A stretch of 64,000 nt of DNA from Heliocidaris erythrogramma (Eukaryota; Echinodermata; Echinoidea; Camarodonta; Echinometridae): contig CM046853.1 of NCBI GenBank assembly GCA_025617745.1, positions 10,928,974 through 10,992,973 on the forward strand, in the 5' to 3' direction. This document shows, piece after piece, positions 1-13,000 of this stretch. The position numbers and the translations under genes were made by a program. Under the pieces are notes generated by a model, which made no database searches, was not told the DNA's origin, and worked only from the letters and a program-made list of their open reading frames with translations. Within the stretch, counting starts at the first letter, position 1, and each line of letters opens with the position of its first letter.

Positions 1-109
1 TTTCCGGACAGCTTGATTGTCCGTCTTAAGGAATGACTTGTAGGCGAAGCTAGAAAGCTGACAACTAGATTAGCTCACATCTCCTATTTTTGCTTGTAAT
101 TTATCACAG

Positions 110-818
110 TCAAGAGCAGAATGCCTTGAATGAAGCACTCTTGGAGACAACCGGTTTATACTGGATTGGACTGCATGGAACAGTCAACAAGGGAACTCAT
201 TATCACTGGGCTACGGGACAGCCTGTAACCTTCACAAATTGGGATACCCAGCAGCCGGGTAAGTTTGCTGAATTTCAATCTTGAGATTTTTTTTTAATTC
301 GATGTTTTGATAGTTTCATATTCTACGATGACAGAAAATGATGACAAAGCCCAAAGACCTTTATTTGAGTATAAGACAGGGTTGTCTAAAAGTATAGGTG
401 TCTTTGACTCGAGGTGTTACCCAACACAAGACTCTGCAAATTTAATAATGACACCATCATTTTGTGTAATATGTAATTGTTTTTTTACAGAGGCGTATCA
501 GCTAAATTTTATTATCTGAAGACCTATACCGTCACCATCCGAAACATGCGACTTGGTTTTGAATCGGGGTCGGTTTCTAGACAAACCCAGTCATTGATAC
601 CAGTTTCGAATTTCTAGTCACAAGTAGACGGATTGTATAACAGTACACAGAAATACACCTTTAAAATGAATGAAATACAAAATGAATATATTACACTCCC
701 TTTTTAAATAGGAAATGACAAGCATCCTTGTATAGCAGTAGCTGCTGGTGAAACTCGAACAGGTCAGTGGGATGACCAAGACTGTGATGGTAGATACTCG
801 GCTATATGTCAGAAGCCC
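110..818 (+). CDS. CTLD1 (C-terminal half) of the lectin receptor
   Basis: Exons 110-258 and 712-914 (first part). Visible hallmarks are YWIGLHG, the WATGQPVTFTNW strand, a QPG triplet where EPN or QPD would sit, GQWDDQDC and the closing YSAICQKP. The QPG and WDD triplets deviate from both the mannose (EPN) and galactose (QPD) consensus, so calcium-dependent sugar binding cannot be assumed. The N-terminal half with helices 1-2 is outside the window. The second exon also carries a short Pro/Thr linker and the first residues of CTLD2. Confidence 0.9.
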
Positions 819-1990
819 CGACATGCTGGGGTAGAACCTGATCTACCAGCGACACCATCACCTACTGGAAGTTGTCCCGCGGGCTGGAGCTCTTATGAAA
901 GCTACTGCTACCTGGTATGAATGTAGTATTGGATTAAAGCGATACATTGTTGGTTACGGTTATGGAGTATGTGTGGTGAGAGAGAGAGAGAGAGAGAAGG
1001 GGAGGGAGATTAAGTGAAGGAGACATAGACAGAGAGAAGGTCTATTTAACATGTTTTTTATATCTCATCATTGCTGTTGATGAAATGATAAGGTATGAAT
1101 TGTATGTATGTCTACCAGGTAGTGCGGCAGACGAATGAAACCAAACGTAAGGACTACTTTGACGCTTCTGAGGACTGCTTCTTAAGAACATATAACTTTG
1201 AGACAACCCTCGCTAGTTTCCACAGCATCGGAGAGGAGCAGTTTGTCGCAGAATTGGTCAAAGACATGACACCAAGGTTAGCTCAGTAATCTAATTACCA
1301 CGAACCCACTTTGGGGAATAACTTTAATTTAACATTGTTTTCATAAAGATATAAAAATGAAATGATTGTACCACTGACAATCGTCTATGTGCATGGTGAT
1401 GATTATAATGACATTAATAATAAATAACATAATATCGACAAATAAAATAGATGATTACGATAATAATGATAATAATGAAAATAATATTAATAGGATATTT
1501 ACGAAGATGATAGTAGTAATGATACTGATGATATTGACGTCCGTTATGATAATGATAAGAACAATACTTATAATATTGTTGGTCATAATGACCAATGACA
1601 TGGTTATTAGAATTCATTAAAGGGAAGCTTCAGTTTTGGGTAAGTTGAAAATTATCGGTGAGCTTTCTCATTCCTTTTATGCAAGATTGGAAGAACATCT
1701 GAAAGGGATTGCTCTTCGAATGCCCTCATATTCGAAATATGACCAGAAAAGCCTGAAGTGTTAGGGCCGAACATTCATGCCATATGTGTGCACAGCCCCA
1801 TACATCCATTCCTGTGTTTAGTGCATGTGTTCTGCAGAGAGATTGTGTCAATTTCTTATCATTTTGATGATTCCAAAACCTCTCAGTATACACCAACTAT
1901 TATGTAGACATGGTCAACCAATTGCTTTGAGATTTTTTCACAATGTTATCTCATGACCAGAACTCAACTTTATCTTTAAGTGTAAATACA

Positions 1991-2042
<52 letters not shown>

Positions 2043-5000
2043 GTATATATTACATAGGTTCAATATTGTGAAAGGAAATGAGAGAATAATGGTTGCGTCG
2101 CTTAAATCAAAGTTCCCCAGAGTTGTCCTCCCTTTTGAAATTTATGCAAAGGATGAAAAACATGTCTCAGTCGGGAATCGTACCCAGGTCACTGGCTTAG
2201 AACGCCAACGCCATAACTACTAGACCACTATTTCCAAGAGAGTTGCCAAAAGCTGTTGTATATGATATTTCCTTACATTCAATGTCAGTACGAAATGTAA
2301 TTCTGAACATTATTATACTTCAATAACGGTATGCATGGTGATTCTATAATCATATTCTGCTGACTTTTCATATACTGATACTGATACTGCGATTTTATTA
2401 TCTTTCTCAATAATCATATGTACATTCATACTGAATTACAAGAGCATTATATTGTTATACGCAGGTACATAGGATATTGATTAGATAAAAGGAATAAAAA
2501 AATAGCATAAATGCTAATCAAGTCTGATCCCTTAGCTAAACTGTTTACAGCATTAATCATTAAGAGATAAATGATTTAAAATAGTGGGAAGAAACAACAT
2601 AGAACAAAAAATAAAACAAGCAACCAAACAAAATATGACCGAAAATTAAAACCTTGGTTATACACATCATTATCAAGAATCTATCAGCAATTGAGCTATA
2701 AGGGCTTTCCGGAAAGAAAAATTGAGAAGGTTTTTCTCTTAATTCCGAAGTTAGTGCATTTCAAAAAAATGGCCCTCTGTATGATAGAGAAAATTGGCCT
2801 TGAGTAGTTTTCACTTTTGGTAAACATAAATGTTTATTTTCTCTTTGTCTGGTTTCATATCTGTGTTCAATGAAAGAACAGTATTCATTTGTAGATTGTG
2901 GCAATTTTTTATTCAACAACTGATACATGAAAACACAAATACACAATTTATGAAACTTATAGACATTTAACAATTTTAGCTCCTGAAATATTGGTCTGGA
3001 AGGAGCCCTGTAAGCGCTGAGTGTTATTGCTCTCATAGCCATCTTTTGACTGAGAAACAAACATTTGAGATTACTTTCATAATTACCTCCCCATACCTCT
3101 ATTCCGTATGATATATGTGGTTGAATGAGTGTCTTATATAATAACAATAGAATTTTCCTTGGTACAAATTGCCGTATTCTATATAAGACACCAATTTTTT
3201 TCCTCACACATTTGTTGACATTTTCAATATGGTTTTTCCATGCCATGTGTTGTTATATGTCTTTACAGTGTTGATCCTGCTGAAAGTTTCTGGATAGGAA
3301 TGTCAGTATATATCAACTATGAGTGTAAGTAAACAATAGAGTTTTAAATTCCTTTTTTCAAAGTGATTTTTTTTACCGAAAAAAAGTTCATGCCTAGCAA
3401 ATTTAAGTATAATAGAGATATAAGGTTAAGATATTTATACCTACAGTTTATCAAAAAGTGTAATCCAGTATATAACACCATGATCTGTTCGTGTAAACTA
3501 GCTTAAAAACGATTTGCTTTTAAGGTTCACAGTAACTTTTGTTTTGCGATAAAATTGTACACTCTGCCTATCAAAATTATAAACTTTTGTATATTTTCAA
3601 TAATCATAATTATGTGCTTTAAAATATTGTTGCCATTTTAAAGCGGATATTTGGTAATGGCAGAGAAAATGATGTTCAATGAAAGTTTTGAGTGTGTTAT
3701 CATATTGTTATTCTTGTACCAAAATATATGATTATGTGTCATACGTTCTGGTGATCAATCCGTGATTTCCTCAGAATATTTTAAATCAAAATCATATATT
3801 TATGTTAAATCCCACAAATATATTTCATTCTGTCTCCCTCTCTTCTTTGACACTCTTTATCTGTGTATTGATCTATCTCTCTCTCTCTCCCTCTCCTTCT
3901 CTCTCTCTCTCTCTCCATCCCTCTCTTTATATCTAAATATGAAATATATCTCTCTTATTCCATTTCTGCCTTGCTCGCTCCTTTCCTTTTTCTCTTTTTC
4001 TTTCTCTATTGTAAGAACTGTATTTCTCTCTAACACTGTAAGTGACTTGTTTGTATGTCTCTTTCTGGACATGTAACAGATTATTATTGGGATGATGTGA
4101 GTCCATTACAGTATGTCAACTGGGGTCCTGATATGCCCGAAGGAAAACCTGATCTAAATTGGGACGGTTTAGTGATGTATCCAGGATCTGAAGACAATGG
4201 CTGGGAATTCATTGACGCAGACTCCAAGAGGAGTTGGATCTGCAAGACACCTAGAGGTATGATTTGTACTACGATTGTTATATCCTACTTTCAGTCTGCA
4301 AATGGCGTATCCATTAGAAGGTGACAGCGGCATACGCCCCTTCCTCTTAATATTTGGACCATTCCTCCCCTTTGTATGAATTTCTGGATACGGCATTGCA
4401 GTTGTACATTGCGTTTTCTTTAAAAAATGAAACCTGCATTTTCCCATCTATCAATAGAAAAATGATTATATCCTGATTAATTCTTATTTTTCATGTCAAA
4501 GTTCAATTCATCCTCTTTTGATATGATCCCAAATACATGTATGTTATGATATTGTCATGCATGAATGAATTTGAAAGGTCTTAAAGGAGTGATGTAAAAA
4601 GTATTTTGCGCAAGAAGCAATGCATTTTGTAATTTGCCTAAATACAATACAAAGAAACAAATAAAATGATAGAGACACAAAGACAAGATAAGAGATATTT
4701 CATTATGTTTCATTATTCATCTTTCAACATGTATGGAACCTTGCATGAGGTATGAGTCCATATTTTCTTTAATCTTAATTTTTGCTTAATTTTCTCGACA
4801 ACAGACACCTACATGATGACAACCCTTCCAGATGTATCACCAGGCTATTGTAAGTACCGCTCCTCTTAAGCTGAAATGTGTCGATGTTGTGAGTGAAATG
4901 TGCATGCGAATGAGCATTTAACTATCATAATTATTTAGAATGAGAAAGTATAAAGCACCATCATAGCCTAAAAGTTGTTTGAATTTTTGTTTATTTCGTT

Positions 5001-8000
5001 CGGTAACCATTCAACCATTGAAGTTATCGTTCGCATCTTCGTTACATTGTGAGATAATGGGAAACAAACAGGGTTATTTTATTCAGTGAAATAGATAAAA
5101 AAAAAAAAACTAGCCTCTTTGTTCTAAATATGAGTTGTTGTGAATATGAGTTGTGTTGATACATCAGACCAAGAGGGCTCAATGATGTCGATATCGATCT
5201 CGTTCAAAAAAATAAAATTGTGTGGGAGTTTCGATGTCATCAGGAACGATAATGAAGGTTATGGTGATGATGATGATGATGATAATGACAATGATGATGG
5301 AGATGGCGGTGATGACGGTGATGGCGATGACGATGACGAGGATGATGATGAGGGTGACGATAAGGATGATGAGGATGATGACGAGGGTGACGATAAGGAT
5401 GATGATGGTGATGATGAGGATGATGATGAGGGTGACGATAAGGATGATGAGGATGACGATAAGGATGATGAGGATGATGACGAGGGTGATAAGAATGATG
5501 AGGATGATGATGGTGACGATAAGGATGATGAGGATGATGATGAGGATGATGATAAGGATGATGAGGATGATGAGGGTGACGATAAGGCTGATGAGGGTGA
5601 CGATGAGGATGGTGATGATGAAGAGGAGGAGGATTATGATGACGATGGCTATGATGAGGATGGTGATGAAGTTGACGATAGAACAAGCTTTAATATATTT
5701 GATGGAAAGGTTTCCTACACGAGTGCAATTATGTAAAGTAAGCAAGTTTCGTGGCAAACGGGGTAAAATTTGGTCCAATCCTGGTATTTTTCTTACCCAA
5801 AGTTGTTCAGAATATTGATCAGTGGTAAAGGTACTTAAATTACATGTATGTACCCTAGCTTTATTTAATTACTCTTATAGTAAAATTATCAATGTACATT
5901 CACTAAGTACTTGAAATCATCCGACAAAAATCGTATGTTAATTGTTTCAACAGCTGAGAAGTGTGGCGACAATTGGCAGAACTGGACATACAACGCAAAC
6001 CTAGACACATGTTATAAGTTCATAGGACTGACTGAACAAGAAAGAGCCATTTGGAATGGCGCTAACGCTGGATGTGGTGGAGAAAATGCTCAACTAGTTT
6101 CTATCCACAGTCCGGCGGAAAACAAATTTGTACAGGACTTGGTGAGGGACTGTATTTTGAATTACTTAATACAAGAAGACTCGAAAAATCATTCGAAATG
6201 GTAAATAAATTTAATGGTTATAATGATGATAGGGAGCTATATTTTCGTATCAGGGAAGTAGATATCCTAGGAAGCAGAAATGTTTTATGGACAATAATTG
6301 ACTAAGGTTACGGGTCATGCTAATATTATGTGAAACTATGACAAATTTCAATTTATGATAGAGATAAATGGATACTAGATTACGTTTCGAGTTAATACGA
6401 AAGCATGGATCTTAATATCACTGGTTATTTACACAAAACAAGTGATATCTATGTCCTTGTCTGTTTCAAACAGGTGACGAGAAATTTCTTTGATGCTATC
6501 TGGACCGGCATGTATAGTCATTCTCAAGGAAGAGGAGGTTTTCTGTAAGTCAGTAGTGTTTTCCTAAGGAAGAGGAGGTTTTCTGTAAGTCAGTAGTGTT
6601 TTCATAAGTAAGTTTTATATACTACACATGTATACATTCGCTTTGTCTTCACAATTCAAATCTCATTCCCCTTCCAAGATTTTCGAATCATCTCCCCCCC
6701 TGTCTCTGATCATTCTATTCTTCCACCTCTTTCTATCTCTCTGTCACCGACTCCAACCCCCTCTCTCTCTCTCTCTATTTCTCTCTCATATGTGGTGTTC
6801 CATGGGTTCAGCCGTTGAGGGGGCTTTGGTATCATCAAAGATCTTTGGTATCATAAGTAGGAGAGTCCCTTTATAGAGTACCGAAGTGCTGACGTCATAT
6901 TCGCTCGTCGTCCAGGATACTGGTTCCAAACAACAGAGCCCGCGCATGAGGTTCACCGCGAAGTCATTCGAGCAACGGGCTGGAGCGGGCATTTTCAGTG
7001 TTTGGCGCTGGTGTGATCACCACGCCATTGATTAGCACAAAATTGTTTAGAACCAGCAACCTTGACAACTTGGCCGGTATGACGTCACACTTCGGTACTC
7101 TATAGAAGAGTTACGACAACCTGTGAATTGAATGCCATTTGGGGCCACTATTGCATGACATTTCTATTCCATTCCGATGAGCAAATGAGTGTTATAAATA
7201 GAAAGATTTTGAACGCCATTTCGGTGCCAAAATAGGACGTCCATGTCGTAACTCGATAAAGGGACTCTAATAGGTAGCAGAGCCATCTATACACAGAGTT
7301 TGACCAACCTGGTTCCAGTATGTAACAACATGGTGCATGTTCCTTTGTTAGGCAAGCATGACAAAAAGGAATATTTTGTGCCCAACTGGAACCGATTTGG
7401 CCAAACTCAGTGTATGGATGCCTATGATAAGTAAGAGTGGGGGTTCGAGTGAAAGATGAGATAGATAAAACGATAGAGATCAACACTATAGTCGTATTAC
7501 CTTCTTTGCAAATTGTCTCTCCTCTCACCCTCTCTTTCTCTCAATCCCCCCCCCCCCCCCCATTGTGCCCTCATCACTGTTATCTTTGTTGTGTATTCTT
7601 TTTATCAGATGGTCGGATGGTTCTCCTGCAGAATATTTTCACTGGGATGAACATGAACCTGGTAATGACGTCACATCCTGTGTCAAACTGGACGCTGAAA
7701 CGGGTAAGTGTAATATATCTTAAAGCCTTGTTCAAAACGTGACGCGATAAAACAGCTTTTAAAAAAAATGGATAAATGAAAAATAAATAAATGATGAATA
7801 CAAAATAAATAGAAAATAAATTAAAATGTCATAAGATTAAAGAGTAATGTTAAAAATGCATTGTTTTTAGGGATTTTATTTTGCTGATTTTCATCATTTT
7901 TTATAATTAATTCAGGGCTTAATTCTGTCTTTATCTGAAGCTGCACCTCTCTTCTTTTTGACAATTATATCATCTAATAATGTAGAAAGGGAAAGTAGCT

Positions 8001-10020
8001 CCTATTTCTAAAATCTCTAAGATTTCTAAAGATGGAAGGTCTACGAGAAAGGCTGAAGGACATCTGAAACCAAATCTAGTTGTTTTGCTTTTCCTATGAG
8101 GTGTAGTTTCCTTTGTGATTAAAGACTATAAAAGCGTATATTAGTGACATGAATAAAACGTAAAGTAGGAATTCAGTGGCGGATCCAGGGGGCACAGGGG
8201 GCTCGTGACCCCCGGCCAAATTTTTTTTTTTTTTTTTTTTGCTTGTCAGGGAATTATGGAGGGAAACTGGACCCCAAATTTTGTCGACACCCCCCCCCCC
8301 CCACTGAGTTTTCGAGAAGCTGGTGTGCCCCCCTGTTACTCAATCCTGGATCCGCCACTGGAATTATAATACATTTACATTTAGTTTTCAACAAAAATGC
8401 AGGAGTAACATCAATAGCGGTATATGGGGCTAAACTAATACGAAGCGTGTTTTGCATCTATATTCCGAAAATCCCATTAAACAAAAAACATCATCATATT
8501 GATATCCAGTATTTTACATATAGATTTAATATTATTTCTAGACTATTGTATTCTCTGATGATGCAGCTTACACATTCAGATGCATTTATCGCTCCATCTT
8601 TATCCCTCAATAGGCGGGTGGCGATTGGAGGAGTGCGACACTCAGATGGCATATGTGTGCAAGAGAACCCCAGACGGACATAACTACACTCCTGCCCCGA
8701 CCAAGCAAGCTGACGGATTCTGCCCGAAGAACTGGTTCACGTGGGGCAACAAGTGTCTCCAGTTCCTAGATAGCTGGGACACATGGACCAACCAAAGGAA
8801 TGTGTGCCAGACCCATGGCGGTGACCTGGCCAGTATTCGGGATTCTACAGAGCAAGGTTTGTGATTAGTGATTATCAGCGTACATCTCTAAGAACCACCA
8901 AATTTAATATTAAAACATTTACAGGAAGGCTTCCTGTAAATATAGGAAGGTGTCTATTGGGAAAACTTATTACCTCATGATCCTGTCATAAAACGTTATT
9001 TTAATTCTGCATTTGGACCCTATTTGATTTGATCATAGCTGCTTAAGACGATCACGGAGGGCGTTGCCAATGAAGTCCTGCAAGAGACCAAGAGGCTTTG
9101 AGGATACAGTGTTTCATCTAATTTAGATGTGTACATAGGGAACTCAGTTGTCACCTCTGCTTGCCCTATATCGTTTCGATTCTGGGCTCAGTGGCTCTCT
9201 TGAACACTTTGATATTAAGGTTTACTTCTGCATTTCTTTTCTCACTTTTAAAGAATTAAATTTTACAGCTTTATGAATACTTCAAATCTCATGTATCCAC
9301 ATTTATTCTATTAATGAGGAAGATTCAAAGTCCTTCAATAAGTAAGACTGACATCTTCTATGCAACATCCTCCACTCCATGTTATAGCATACATCGTGAC
9401 CCTGTTGGAGAGTGTTCCCGCTCCCGTCTGGATTGGACTGAATGACCGTAACAGTGAGGGTGTCTTCAGCTGGTCTGATGGCACTCAAGTCTTCTACACC
9501 AACTGGGATAATAATGAACCTAACGACAATGGTGGTAGTGTGAGCAGTCGTTCCTCTTTCATAAAGCAAATGAGGGTCCTTTTGGTGTCTAGAGCAATTT
9601 TTCTGGTTGACATGAAGTCTTCTCTTTTCAGGGATAAAAGCCATTAGAATAAGGGCTGGTAGCTTGCCACAACATTTCAACTCATTTAAGCATTAATTAA
9701 AAGAGTTACGTTTGAGACAGTCGATATGTTGGATATAAACCAAACCACATTTTAAAAATTAATGTATGATGTTCTGAAAGTTTGTTTTAAGGACAACGAA
9801 TTTATTTAGAATGGTCAGCTCTCTAACTACAATCATTCTTTCTTCATTTCTCTATGCACATACAGGAGGATTGTATCGTCATGTTTGGATCCAACAGTGG
9901 TAATAATCCAGGGTCTTGGAACGATGCTGAGTGTACTCAAAGATACAGAGCCCTCTGCCAGATACCCAGAGGTACCGAATTTCCTTTATTCATTGGATAC
10001 TATGAACTTGTTAATACCAT

Positions 10021-10051
<31 letters not shown>

Positions 10052-13000
10052 TAGAGAGAGGGAATAGAGAGAGAGAGAGAGAGAGAGAATAGAGAGAGAG
10101 AGAGAGAGAGAGAGAGAAAATAGAAAGTGAGAGAGAGAGAGAGATAGAAATGGGGATTTAAAGTTTGAGAATGCAGAAAAATAAGAGGAAAAAGAACGAG
10201 CGCGATCCTGATTGCTTTCAATAGTTTATCCTTGTATAATGTACTAGTAATAGATGTTCCTTCAAATGCCACATTCCCGATCATTTTGAAGTACCCAATA
10301 TTCATGTAGTGTATGTAATTAATAAAAAGTCATAATCACTAACGACTTAAAACTGAATCTAATTTACCATCGCTTGAGTGTTGGCTAGTGGTTACAATCT
10401 ATGTCAATTTCCATAGTTATTAATGTATCTTCAAATTCATAGTTACTTCCTGTTTAGAAAAAAATGTCTGAGTTTAATGTCTGATTTGTTTTAGATCCGA
10501 ACGGAACTCCTCCTTCTCCGACTCTCTCATTGTGTGGCTCCTATCATCACTATGCCAACGCTTGCTACAAAATTTACAATGGATCGTATACAAGGGACCA
10601 AGCTAAAAAGTATGCTCACAAACTTTTTAAGCGTTGTTTTAAGATGAATTATGGACACAGTTTGCATTTAAAAGGAAACATTTTGCTTATTTCCTGAGAA
10701 TGATGTTTGTTTATGTTAGTGTTCATTTCAGTTTTCATTTTATTTTATCTGACTTAACCATCCTTATAGATCTTAGACGTCATGATCGTTTTCTAACATA
10801 GATGCAATATCTTACACTCGCTCCTCCATCTGTCCAAATGAAAGCCCTGGTGACTTTCTTACTACTAACATCATGAATATTATTGAATCTGATTTTCACC
10901 GAATTTTGAATTATTTTAATGCTCAATCTTTCAATCTCTCTCTCTGTATATTATATATTTTTTTAATTTTAGAATGTGTGAATCTGACGATTTGGGCTCC
11001 ACCCTTGCATCCATAAACTCCATCTACGAAGACAATGAAATAAGCCTGATGATGAGAAACGCTGGCATTGATTCACCCATGTACATTGGACTTACCTTTG
11101 TGAGTATACAGTCCGTGGGAACCAAAAGCTACAACAGGTCCTGAAAAGAGAGGACTTTTGGAATGTTAGATTTTTAAATGCATTTTCATGGCCCTGATCT
11201 CTAAAAGTACAGGGAACATGCCCCCCCCCCCCCCCCCATTCCCCGCCTTTTGATAGTTTGCAGGCACAAACCCTGGTCAGTCGTAAAGAGTGTCTGCACT
11301 GTAAGACTACCATAGGCCCTGTACTATAGCTGCTCCTGACTGACACGACCGGTAGGTAGCTGGATTAGGCTTCTCTCAAAAGACAATGATTTTCTTATAA
11401 AGTGTCAAATTAGGGTCTGTGATTGCACCTTTTGACGCCCGATATAGGTTATTGATCTTATCATTAATCTCAGTGATAATAGCATACAAGCCATTATGAG
11501 ACACATGTAACAAATGAGTAGCAAAATTATTATCATTTAACTTACAGTGATTGCAAGTTATACATCTAATTGAAACCTAATTGCAGTGACAAACAAAAAA
11601 CACATGTGCTAGCTAGTCAATTCAAGGGGTTAACTCCTTGGTCGATTCGCCAGGCGGATCCAAACGCACCGAGAGAAATTTATCCAGAGGCGTAGCCAGT
11701 ACAGGGCAAAGGGCTGATCCCCCTTTCTTCAGGCCTAGAAAGATATCCCTCAAAATAATTCAGTTGGCGTTGGCGGGGTTACCTTAAGCAGGTCAGATAC
11801 ATCGTGTCCCTCCTCCCCCTTCGCCCCTTCACCTGTCTGTCAGTGTTATTTGTCATCACACCGGGAGGGGTTGTGCCAGCGGCAGCTGTTTTAGAGATTG
11901 TGGTTTTAAGGATGGAAATACATGTATTTCTGATAGTGATCAATGTTAATGATGTACAGTTTTGATGCTAGTAATACTGATGCCCTCCCTTCTTATCGAA
12001 TAGATAGCATACAGGTGATATTCATGTGTTTGATAATCTTAACTTGACAGGGAAATATATGAAAGTGCAAAACATGCATTATTCATCAACTATACTGATG
12101 GTATACTGGTAATTCATGGTGATGGTAGTGGTAATAATGATCATGCTGATGGTGGTACTAATTGAGACAAAGACCCCGTTTACACAGAGACTGAACTCGA
12201 CTTTAGTCGAATTTGAACTCGAGTTCATTTGTGTGTAAACAGGGTAGTCGCAATTAGAACTCGAGTTCAAAACTCGAATTCGAATGACGACCCAGAGCAA
12301 CTTTTATCGAATTCAAACTCGACTATTATCGAATTCAAATTCGCTATTTGCAGTGTGAACGGACACGTAATTGAAAGTCGACTAGCAAATATCCAGCCAG
12401 TGACCCCGTCATACGTCACTTCCGGTATTGCTAAGCAACGCTAAACGTCGCGTCAGTAAAACAAGCGTCATTCAACAAGTGCACCACAACGAACGACGAC
12501 ACATTCACCGAACTGGCTTGATTCAATCCACCACGCGCTCATCATATCTGCAAATATTCGTTCATAATTTTGTAATTCCGACGTAAAATCATACAAAACC
12601 AGATCAAAATGGCTGCGCTTACAATACTCGCTACCGCCATTTTGAACTCACTCGCGGGGTTTTCACAAATTTAACCCGGAAGTTGATTATCACGATATTC
12701 CCACCAAGCGAGGGCGTAATCAAGTCGAATTCACTTTCCTTCTGAATTCGAGTTCGTCCAACGCTTGGTGTAAACAGCCCACCGAAAAATAATTTATGCT
12801 AATCCAAGGTCGCAATTGAATTCGCTGTCGAATTTGAACTCGAGTTCACTCTTTGCTTAGCAATACCGGAAGTGACGTATGACGGGGTCACTGGCTGGAT
12901 ATTTGCTAGTCGACTTTCAATTACGTGTCCGTTCACACTGCAAATAGCGAATTTAAATTCGATAAAAGTTGCTCTGGGTCGTTATTCGAATTCGAGTTTT

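Noticed and set aside
5140..5736. Long acidic (Asp/Glu-rich) open frame
   Set aside because: It is produced by a GATGAN minisatellite; all frames on both strands stay open over the same DNA and it does not join the lectin exons.
8243..8683. 146-codon frame across the hAT-like MITE and CTLD3 exon
   Set aside because: It runs through a poly-C tract and is out of frame with the lectin exon at 8614.
9535..9536. Donor gtagtg as the end of the CTLD4 exon
   Set aside because: It would leave phase 1 and break the frame into the EDC exon; gtgagc at 9540 keeps phase 0.
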